64,000 nucleotides of DNA from positions 106,361,962 through 106,425,961 of the forward strand of contig NC_088202.1 in assembly GCF_037126465.1 (NCBI RefSeq), read 5' to 3'. Shown one piece after another: positions 10,601-22,600 of the stretch; position 1 is the stretch's first letter, and every line of letters begins with the position of its first letter. Origin of the DNA: Ornithodoros turicata (Eukaryota; Arthropoda; Arachnida; Ixodida; Argasidae). The notes beneath the pieces are model-generated. The model made no database searches. It worked only from the letters and a program-made list of their open reading frames with translations, and was not told the DNA's origin. A program made the position numbers and the translations under genes.

Positions 10601-13600
10601 ATAATTTGCAGCGCTCGCGTGCTATTGTTAAAGTATGCGCGATCTCACGGAATACCCGGCGATCGATTATACACTTGGATTATGAAATGACAGATATCGT
10701 GCGGAAACATGCTAGCCGTTGAGAAAAAGTGTTTTTATCCCAAAGGGAACGCCTCTGACCTGCCTTGGAAACACATTAGGACAATCAATCGCGTTCGCTC
10801 CTGTCGCCCGTATGGACTCTGCGGTTGATCAATTACAATCGATCTGTTTTGGTATAATGAGTAGCGTCTGGTATCTAATTCCAGGACTCCCATTCACAAA
10901 CTCTCTTTTCTTAGAGCGTTACACTGTACTTGCCTTGGACGGTCATTACGGTTTGTGAGCTGTCAGTGCGTGCTGTGCGATCAGCGCACTGGACGTGCGC
11001 TTTCGTTAACACTTTTTTTTTACACTAATTACGTTTTGTACTACCTTACGAACTGTACTTTATCGGAGCGGGTCAGACCAAATTGTTGGACTTGCTTCGA
11101 AACATGAATCCCATGTTGTGACAGAATTCGCACAAATACATTGGATAGTTTACTTGAACTTCAAGTGGTTTCTCGGCTGAAAGCTAACATGGAGTCACGT
11201 GCTATAAAGCCTTTGCTCTGTATACGAATAAGAAGATGCATCACCTCCATGTTTTCGTTTCAGTCATTATTACGATATTTGTTGCTCTTTAATGAATAAC
11301 GCTTCTGCGGTAGAGCAAACTGGTCGCTCACCATAATGCTGTCTGATCACTCTCCGATACTGTGAAGGTAAACGGCAGCCGAAGTGTATTTAAACATTCC
11401 ATTTTGGGATAATGCAGTCCAATTATGTCGTGCCTAGAGTAGGTGGGGTTGCTCTATCTCCGATGCCTCTATGAGGACTGCCAAATATGAATATGTACAG
11501 CTCTCGTCAACCTTAATAATAACACTGGAAAAAATATGGTCTCGTTTCCGAGCGTTATTATAGCAACCCCTGGGGAAATAAGGAAATCTTAATTGAAGAA
11601 AACTATTGTGCTAGTCTAACGCAAGGATTTTGTTGACTTAATATTCCTCCAGTGCCCCCAGGGCGGTTGCTATCGTGCTCGGAAATGACACCGAATTTTT
11701 TTCCAGTGTTATTATTAAGGTTGGCGGGAGCTGTACAATGTGACCTTTCGCCTCGTTTATAGATTGACTAACGAAATTAAACTTCTATGTATTGAACGTG
11801 TCAAAAGACAAGGTACTGTACACTGCACGTAAAGACATTTTCTTTGTGATCATCCCCTTTGGCTATCAATACGGAGTGAACGTTCGAACGACGTCTCTGG
11901 CGAGCAAGACATAAAGCCTTCGAGGTCGCAGTTCTCAGGCTTGTCAGGTACCATGTGAGCGGCAGGAACAAATCGCCTACAAGCTGAGCGTGGGATATCA
12001 TCCACCTGCACTACGGCCTGCACGAGAACACGTGTTTACTCATTTCATAGTGACATCTGGAGTGACATTTGTTTTACTGTGTTCTTGGCTGTTACAGGGC
12101 ATCGAGAAAGTCAGATTTCGCTATCATGCCTCTAGTTGAAACGGAGTATAATCACCAGCGACATCCGATATTTAAAAAAAAAAGATCCGTGCCCTTCACT
12201 CTAAAAACATAATTTCCCTACATAAAACGATCATAACCGATATCAGTCATTCAGGATAATATCGTGTTCTCTCCTGATTTCTTGGGAAATAGAGCACGCC
12301 TTTTGGGTAGACTTTTGGGGAGCGTGCATGCAAAAGGAGAGAACGCCCCGTTTTCTTCTCGAACCAGAAGTGATAGCCCCGCACTCTAGAAACAGAGCTT
12401 CGCCGCATGACACGCTCAATGCCATCCGCTATTCAGTGTGTTATCGCTATGTCTCAATTAAAGATGAGGGACGCGCACAATTCCTGTACGTGATGCGGTA
12501 GCAGTACTTGGAACCCTTCCCCTTCCTTTTTGTCCTTCCCTTTTTTTGTTCTCTGCTTAGGTGCATCGGGATAGCCAATCCGATTTTGTCCTGACTCACC
12601 TCCCCTTTTTTTTCTTCTATCCAGCACGATCACCATCACTTCGAACCATCTTGAAATTTAAAGGCTCACTATTCGCACAGCTAGCATTTCAGACCTATGC
12701 TATCAGTTGATTCTGACAGATTAGAAGCGTGTGTATAAGGTACCACCCTTCTGGTACACTTCCTGCGCTGCCCCGGTCTATTTCTGTTCGATGCCCTTGC
12801 GTGTACCCAGAGCTCTAATTGGCTGATTTATGACGAGCTTCGTGCCCCCTATTCGTCTTTGTTGTGCGTTCTTTCCGCCGTGATGTGCATAACAAATGAC
12901 GCATTTAGCCGCACGAGAAAGGGCGTCACTCTTCCGTGTGGGAAGTGTTTTCGTTTTCCGCAATGTTGATCTGCACTAAGTGCAGACCAACCACGATGGG
13001 TACCTAGCAGGCTCGCACTGGTTCGTTGGTGGCGTTTTATTGGCAAGCGGTTTGTCTGCCGATATGGCGCGCTACGGCGCTACGGCGAGCCCTTTCCCCA
13101 CTACTACCACCACACTACCACCACCACTATCACTGCTCTATAGTGCTGGTGGTGGTGGTGCCTGTGAAAGAACTCGCCGTTGTCGTCGTCACAGACGTGG
13201 CCAATGTCATCACGACTAACGTTCTGCGGGAATGTATAGTGAATGTATACAATTCAATCGCTATTGCGCCATAAGACAAATGACATGATTCCCTGGTTGT
13301 ACTTGTTAACAGTTGGGCAGGTTGGTACATACTTGTGCTGGAGCGGCAAGAATTGAAATTTGCGGCTGTTTCGTTGTGTTTTCGTCTTGCGTCAATTCTT
13401 GCCGCTTCACCACAAATGATTCCGTGGCTCTTGTTTACTACTCTTAAAAGGGACCTTCGCCACATGACACACTGGCAGCCAACCAGAAGGATAGCGTTGT
13501 CGCTCCTGATTTGTGGAAATCGTGGGGAGAACACCTTTTTGTGACAAGATTGTGACATAACTTCATATGTGTCACAAAAACGCGTACGCCCCTCGTTTTC

Positions 13601-16600
13601 AGGAAATCGGGAGAGAGAACGACGTTGTTCAGGATAATGGCTAACCATGAGCGTCTTATCACGTGAAGTCCCACGAGACAAATGACATGATTCCCAGGCG
13701 CTAGCTGAAGAGTGACATCATCGACTCTCCAAAAATGGAACTTGAGCAGCACGCAGAGAGATTTACAGAGTCGTGGTAGTAAATTTAAAAAAAAAAGAAA
13801 CATTTGCGTCGATTAGAACAAACAATGACAGCACAAGTGTAGAGATACAGATTGAAAAATGACAATGCAGCGAATTGGTCGTATAAACATTTCTTCAACT
13901 GCTTGACGTCGGTAATGTACTTTAAAAACTGAACTTCACCGCATAGCACGCTCTGTGCCAACCATTGCCACGAATGGTAGGGTCGCTTCTTGTTCGAAGA
14001 GAGAGGGGGTCGTACGCCTTTTTGTGTCACCTTTGATATACAGGGTGTCCCAGAAAACGTGTCATTGAATTATAATTTAAAAAACTACACCACCTAGAGT
14101 CATGCGGTCAATGGCATTTGTTCTTACTGGGTTTTTGCCACCTCCTCATGTGAATGTCGTGTAACGTTAGTTTAATTATGTAAATTTTTGCGAGCTTAAG
14201 TCGGAAATTTGCCTAATGAGGGTCACTTTTTTACCCCACCAATGTGAAGAGAGTGTCTAATTTAGTCAAATTAATGATAATTGACAGGGATATTCAGGGG
14301 CTATCCCATCTGAAAAAATAGCCGAACATCATGCTCTACGGAGGTTGCACAGACAAGCGCACGATGAATTTTTCAGCGCAATGTTTGTCAGTCCGACGAA
14401 AGGAGGTTGGAAACCCAGCCCTCCCCGACATCGCAGAAAGAGATAAAACAGGCACGGCTTATCACGTCCGACTTTCGCTGGGATAATGCTTTCCCTCTCC
14501 CAATTTTAGGAACTGTTACTTTTTCTAATATCACTCTGTGGGCTGGCTTCGGAACCTCCTTTCGTCGCACTGAGAGCGATTGCGCTCAAAAAGTCATCGC
14601 GCGCTATGGTCCGGTGCTCCGAAAAGCATGATATTCGGCTATTTTTTCCGATGGGATAGCTCGTGAATATCACTGTGAATTATCATGAATTTGAGTGAAT
14701 TCGGCACGCTCTTCATATTGGTGGGGTAAAAAAGTGACCTTTACTTGGCAAATTTCCGAATTGTGTTCGCAAATATTTACATAATTAAACTTGGAGTACA
14801 TGACATTCACATTAGGAGGTGGCAAAAACCTAATAAGAACAAATACTGTTGACCGCATGATTCTAGGTGGCGTACTTTTTTATTATAATTCAATGACACG
14901 TCTTGTGGGACACCCTGTATGATAATCGACACAAAAAGGCGTACGCCTCCCTCTCTCTACGAATCGGATGAGATAACCCTATCATTCGTGGCAATGGTTG
15001 GCGCAGAGCGTGCTATACGGTGAAGCACAGTTTTTAGAGTGTGGAGGTAACGGTGCACCGGGAAGGCGGTTCCACTCAGTGGTGAAGCCGGGGGGGGGGG
15101 GAATTGTACCTTTGGTATAGTGCATTTTGGAGAGGGAAACGCGGGGAAGTACTCCTCCCCAATGTAAAGTCCCCATAGAACCCCTCCGGAAATATTTTTC
15201 TGGCTCCGAATGTAGTTCCACTCCGGCGATGTACGAGGCAAAAATGAATCGTGAAATGGCCTTGTTGATCATGAGGGAATGCCCACTTCCTGCGGGTAAT
15301 CGGTACGATCTCTATGTATAGGCTGTCGAATTAGCGATTCTCTAAGGTAGTTACTACGATAATAAATTTCGTGAAACGTACGGAGACGAGTTATTGTTCG
15401 GCGAGTGGAAAGCAGACGCAGATTGCGGTGACACTGACACAGCAGCACGCTGCAGTGTGACATAGCAGCCACACTGGCGGTGCGATTCTAATTACCGAAT
15501 ATGAATCGGGATGCTCTGTTTTGTACTGTTTCTATTGAGTGTCGAGATTGTACTGTGATCAGTATTCCACGCGTAGGCTGCATATTCCAACTTTGGAAGG
15601 ACCACTGATTTGGAGGACTATTATTGAGGGACCAACTGCGGGCTCCCGGTTCCTTCACTTTCACATCGGGCGGCAACGTTGCGAGATGGTTATTTTCTTC
15701 ACACCAAATCTCACAGCGCGTTATCCTCTCTAGCATTACATGATAACTCCTTGCAGTTGTGCTCCTACATTTGACCCATATCTGCAAACGATTACGCGCA
15801 ATTTAAAATTAAACCCCGCAGTTTCCTAGAAGTTCAACAAGGGACCTTTTCCCATACGCGTCGTATCCTAGAGGTTCTCCAGGGCACCACGCTCGGAGCG
15901 CGTCAAAACAAATCCACGTGGGTAGCACAAAGGACCAAAACCGGTCCGGAACAGCCGTAACAAGTTAACACAGCGAAATGCTGCTTCTATAACCGTGTGT
16001 TCATGCAATTTCAGAGTGCGCAGGCTGCGACGCCGGACTTGGGGCAAACAACGGCGAGACACTTTGCGACGGAACTTGCGGCGTCATTGCTTCCTACGGG
16101 TAAAGCTGCTTTCATTTCTTTCAAAACAATCTCGCAATGTGGCTCTCGCGTATCAATTGATCACGCCGCATTTCGCCAGTATCAAAGGGGACACAACCAG
16201 CTGGTGAATTTCCATTTTTTCAGTTACCCGTATCCGCCTGTCTCGTACGAACCACCGACGACGCACGAGCACAAGTGGGTGCTGCGCGTGTCGTCCGGTC
16301 GAATAGTGATGCTACAGTTCAACGACTTCGACGTCACTGGAACCCCGGGGTCCAGAACGTGCACGGGCGAGTGGGGCGTCGTGAGCGTCTACAACGGAGA
16401 TTCAACCGAACCCGAAGACCTCGTAGGCGGTTTCTGCAATCTCAACCGCCAAGGCTCAGTCTACTCGCAGACAAACGTCATGACCATTGTCTTCCGGACA
16501 CGTTTCAAGAAGATCGGCAACGCCAGGGGCTTCCACGCAACTTTCCGGGAACACTCCCCTGAGCTTGCGCCACAGCCTGGTAAGTGACGAAGGCGAGAGT

Positions 16601-19600
16601 TGATTGACAAAAAATATGGTTGCTCGACCTGAGGCGAGTTGATCTGATTGGTGTATGATGTCAAATAATTCATTATAATCGAGCAAAATCCGGATTGAGA
16701 ATATAAGGTCGGCCACCATCTTAACGATGCGTCTGTGCGAAAAAGTTATCGGCACAGACATTTCGTCAACGAAAAATGAATTATGATAATCATGGGGAAA
16801 GCAACAATGTGTTGCTTTTCCATTGCGACAGTTTTATTTTCCGTTCAAGTGCCTCTTCACTAATAGGTTTGCTCAAATATGTGCTTGACAAAGTGCTCAT
16901 GTGTTTGGCTCTTTGCTAAAGTATGTCGAGTTAAAACATTTTATTCTTTGTACGCTAGCTCTAAAACCAGAACTTCACCGCATAGCACGCTCTGCGCCAA
17001 CCATTGCTACGAATGATAGCGTTATCGCTTCTGATTCGAAGAGAGAGGGGGGCGTACGCCTTTATGTGTCAATTATCATATATCCACACTGACACAAAAA
17101 GGCATACGCCCCACTCTCTCTTTCGAATCAGAAGCGATAACCCTCTCATTCGTGGCAATAGCTGATATAGAGCGTGCTATGCGGTGAAGTTCTGTTTTTA
17201 GAGTTTATACCTACACTCTTAAAAATGAACTTCACCGCATAGCACGTTCGTAGCCAACCATAATTTCAAATGATATCGTTATCTGCCCTGATTTGTTGAA
17301 AACGGGAGGCGTACGCCTTTTCTGTGACACTTATGCTGTTCATAATTGTCACAGAAAAGGCGTACGCCTCCCGTTTTCAACAAATCAGGGCAGATAACGA
17401 TATCATTCGAGATGATGGTTGGCTAGGAGAGTGCTATGCGGTGAAGTTCATTTTTAAGAGTGTATATACAGGGTGTTTATTTTTACCCTTTAGATATTTT
17501 TTATTAAACAGCTGTAGCGTAGCATAATAAAACAGCATATGACGTCGTTTTTGCAGTTGAGTTAAACAGCCACACTGTTAGAAATGAACTTCACCGCATT
17601 GCACGCTCCTAGCCAACCATAATCTCGAATGATATCGTTATCTGCCCCGATTTGTTGAAAACGGGAGGCGTACGCCTTTTTTGTGACAATTATGAACAGC
17701 ATAAGTGTCACAAAAAAGGCGTACGCCTCCCTTTTTCAACAGATAACGATACCATTCGAGACGATGGTTGGCTAGGAGCGTGTTATGCGGTGAAGTTCAT
17801 TTTTAAGAGTGCAGGCGGACATCCTTTCGAAGAAAGTATGCAACTACAAAATGGCTAATTACCTAAGATTCGTTATTTTTTTTAATTGGGGGATAACGGG
17901 CAAAAGCGAGATTGTAGATTGAGAGACTGTCTTAGTTGCAAGCCATCTCGCGTTTAACATATCATGAAACACGCACGTTCGTTAAAGTATCCATCCCGAA
18001 ATTTTGATATGCAAGTGAGCCGAAACCGAAACCGCGGCGACCGGAAACGCAGTGAGCACGGCGCTCATATCACGTCACAGGACCACGTGGTTGGGAGCGA
18101 TGGAGATGATTGGAGTAGGTGCCAATCTGCTCGCTAGATAAACCGCTTTTCCGCTCAGATAAGCCTGCGTCGGCGAAGGTGATGCGCTCCTGAGACGCGC
18201 TTTTTCGGTTTCGGCTCATTTGCATACCGAAAATCAGCAATGGATATTTTACGGCACGCGCACTTTTCTGGATTTAAAAAAAAAAAAATGATTTCAACGA
18301 GAGTTGTCTCCCGTTCTGCTGTCTCACTTTTGCCGGAAATTTTCTAATTAAAGAGCTAATATATTAATTATAGGTAGTTAGTCATCTCGTAGTTACATAC
18401 TCTCTTCCAGAGGATGTCCGCCTGGCCGTATAATTCGACTACAAAAACGACACCTATGCTCTTCTCATAGCTTTGTATTTAAAAAAATATGTGAAGGGTC
18501 AAAATAAACACCCTGTATATTACGTGTGTTTCTCACTGTCATGTGTCCTCTAGGCAACACCATTATGGTAATGAAATGAAAGTAACCACTCTATGCCGTA
18601 TCGTCTCAGTGAATATCACAGATCTTCCGAACGTGGCTGAAGGGAAGCCTGCCTTGCAGAACACCACCTACGAGAACCACGACGCCCAAAGCGCTGTAGA
18701 TGGGAAGGAGACTTCAACGTGCACTGCTACCGACTTCATTAAAGATCCCTGGTGGCAGGTCAACCTCCAGAAAGAGCACATTATTTATGGAGTTGAGATA
18801 CACAACGAACCAACGGTGAGTGCCAAAAAAGAAAACCCAATAAGAAGCAATAAAGCTGATCAGTTTCGAGCAGTCGTCGAACGGATAATGTGTTTCAGGA
18901 TATCATGCCGCCTGCAACACCAACTTGGCCACCAGGCCTCTACGGATTGCCCATGCCCGTGTCGGGTTGTCCCTCGGCAGTAGGCTTCACGTGGGCCACA
19001 GGTTGCAGGTTCCATGACATTGAATACGATGTAATCGAAGATACCAAGATTCGTCACTGGACAGATGGCATGAAGCTTCAAGGTAACTAATGCATCCTTG
19101 GTGGCCGTGCTGTGATAATGTATAACTAGGGCAAGTAAATTTGTGCCACTAAAAACGATGGAAATAGGCAGGCAATTAGGCCCTCAAAAACAGCAAAATA
19201 GGCAATAAAATACAAAAATAGGCACGTTAATCTGGTACACTCTTTGGCTTTGTTGGTGCTTCAGAATGCTGCATCCAGGAAAAAGGGCTACGGTACCGTA
19301 CAAGCTTTCACTTCTGGTACACGAATGCTGAGGCGACCTAGAACCACGCGATATTGAATACTACTTTTAGTTCTCCGCCCTCAAGATCTCGAAAAGCCAA
19401 GAAAGGCCAAATCTTTTGATGACTACATGAACCCCTTCTAGCAAACCAAGGTACTGAAGAAAACCAAACGCAAAAAAAGAAAGAAAGAAAAGGACAAAAG
19501 GCGCAAACACAGAGAAACGAAAAGCAAAATGCAGAACTCAGCATGAGACTGAAAGGCGCATTTGCACTTGCACCTCTAAAAAAGGCTGTTATGGCATCTA

Positions 19601-22600
19601 AAAATATTCAAAAAGGCTACAGTTCAATAGAGCCGATAAAAAGGAGGCAACCCCCAAAATGTCGCATTTAGGCGTTTATAGGCATTTATAGGCAAATGCC
19701 TAAAATTCCGGGCCCTAGTTATAACAGAAGAAGCATTTGGAAACAGCAAGGATATGTGGCTCGAGACTACCATCTCCATTTTTTTCTTTTTAAAATCAAT
19801 CAATCAATCAATGTTTTCACGGAGTCAGACAGCAAATAATAACAGGAGCGTTGCAAGCAGTTATTGTTATACGATGCTCACTTCAAAAAAATGAGTGCAA
19901 CGGCTTTTCTGCGCAGTAAATTTGGTGAACATATTAATGTCGACGTTCGAGATTTTCCACACCTCATACCACTCTCTATGAAGGAAGGCAATGAAGACAA
20001 AAATACGTTCAGCACCACCAACAACAACAACAATTATATTTTGGTTATGAAGTGTGGAGGTTTTCCACTCTAGGAGTGGAACGCTACCCCATAGCTAGGG
20101 GGTCTAATATGAGTGATGACGATAATGATCGGAGTGGTGATGGAGATCCTCATCGTGATGGTGGGAATGCCCGAGGGCGCTGTCGGGTCACAATGAGTCC
20201 ATTAGGCCCGTCTTCTAAAAAAAAAAAACTACATGACCTAAGGCCGCCCTGGAGTGGACCGCGGTGTCCGAGGGACGAGGATGCACGACAGGTTCAGCCC
20301 CCAGCCGCTGGTGTATGAAGTCCAAACTGTGCATATAGAGCATAAATGACGCCCTGTAGTAAATTGAGGAGATAAACAACGAACACAGTTCTGCATGTTG
20401 ATGCTGATGCATCATGATGTTATGCTTCAACATCCGCATTGGATACCGCGCGGTATCCAGTGCGGTGTGACTCTTTACCAAGGACGCGACTGGCCAAGAT
20501 TGAAGAAGACTTTTTAATTCCTGTGAATCAACGTAGAAGGCCTCGTCGTACTTTTCCTTCCTATACCTAACCTAGCTTCACATAGCATTGTTGCCATTTT
20601 GAGGCGTCCCATCATCAGGGCAAACGTCATTCCCTCCATTGCGCCTTGGGGTAGTGGGTCGCACCTCATGTGGTGAATTTCCACATCATTTCCATTCATC
20701 ATCATTAATTTATCTGTTGTTGTTGTTGAAGCTAGTAGATAGAAACTGAAAAGTTCCATTAGAGTGGACGGGAACCTCCTCTGCATTAATGGCTCCAAAT
20801 AAAAGCAAGATCGATATTGCAAGTTCTAACGTATGGTCATAACTACGAGGGGTGTTCAAGTCAAACCGGGACTTTTCATTTTTCGCAAAAGTAAAATGAA
20901 CTTACAGGCGAGAAATTAGTTTTATTTTTCAACGTAATCTCCAGCTGCACTAATGCACTTGACCCAGCGTTTCACGAGGGCTTGGATGGCAGAGGTGTAG
21001 AAATCCTTACCGGCGCGTAGCAGCCATGATCGGACCGCATTCTTGACCTCGTCGTCGCAGCTGAAGTGGCGGCTCCCAAGGAACGCCTTCAGTGGCACGA
21101 AGAGATGGAAATCGCTGGGGGCGAGGTATGGACTGTAAGGGGGATGTGACAGCAACTCCCAGCCAAGTTCCTGTAAGGTGCGTGTCGTGAGATGCGCGGT
21201 ATGCGGGCGTGCATTGTCCTGTAGGAGGAGGACTCCTTTGGTGATGAGGCCCGGCCGCTTTTGCTTCAGCGCCTTATGCACATCCGTGAGAACCTGGCAG
21301 TAATATGCACTATTGATCGCACTATTGATATCGAGACATGTTATTCGTCGGTCCTTGAGGATCAGGCGCTCCACAAGTTGGATGTTCTCAGGAACCCTGA
21401 CACTGGGCTCTGAGCCGCCCCGGCCGGGATCGACCAGCACTGATGTACGGCCGACTCGGAACCGTTTGTAACACTCAAACGCTTTGCTGCGGCTAAGTGT
21501 ATCGTGGCCATACTGAGCCTGAAGTTTTCTGTGAATTTCAGATTACTTTACGACTTCATTCACGAGAAACTTCATAACAATTCGCTGTTCGATGTGCGCG
21601 CTCACCTCGTTGTCGGCCATCTTGTCCAGCACGTGTCTTCTGTTTTTCACAAACTTTGGACTACCACGTGGTGAACGCGGAGGCCTGTCGCGTGTGAAAA
21701 TGACGAAAAAGAAGTAGCGCGAGCCATTTGTACACTCAGGAGACAGAAAGTCCCGGTTTGACTTGAACACCCCTCGTATATGCCTTGCACAGAATAAATG
21801 TTTTGCTACATCTCGTTGTTTCGTCAGCTTCACAATGTTAGAACACCCTCTAGAAAACCATTTTTACATTTACAACCATGCAAACCATTGCCATTATCAT
21901 TCCGTTATTCTGATGTGCTTTTGTACTGGAGTAAACTGACATGACAGGGTTGCGTTGGGGCGGACGGCGAGCAAGCTAATATGGGATAGGGAGAAAAAAG
22001 AAGCGTGGGCCCAGCTGTCGGTGTGCGGCGAATCAGCAACAATAATTTCCTTCCAACGCTCTGACGCCTCTTGAGATAAAAGATTGCTCGACGAACAGGC
22101 CCAGGCATCGAACGACTTTGGGAAGCTGTCATTTCCCGGTGAAATGCGTCGAAGAAAGGTAAAATAAATAAGGTGAACACTGTTGTTGGATGTTTCCCGT
22201 GCATTACTGAGGCCAGCGAAAAGAGAGATAAGGTGTAGGCAAACTGGTAATGAAGTATGGTGAGAACCGAAAGGAACGGAAACTGAGAATTTGTACGGTC
22301 TATGTGTCTTCCTGTGTCCGTCCCTTTCGGTTATTGAAGCTTTCAATATAGTATAAGTTCTAGGGTTCCGAGTTTTTTTAGTTTATTTTTTGCATATTCG
22401 GAGGATGTTTTTCGGAGTTTATTGTGTTCCCAGAATTCGGAGTTTTTAGTCTTTTATTTATCATATCTCTGTTAATATCCGAAGTTCGGAGAAAACGCTA
22501 CAGCTGCGAAACGACATATTCACAAAAAGAATGAGACCCTGCCTCTCCAAAAATCTCACTGTCACGCTGTGGAACTTGCAGACAACTACATCTATCCACC

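Noticed and set aside
15997..16223. In-frame 5' extension of exon 5 back to 15997
   Set aside because: That frame gives no CUB-like text, whereas splicing exon 4 (16015-16099) to 16224 in another frame gives a canonical CUB start with matching phases.
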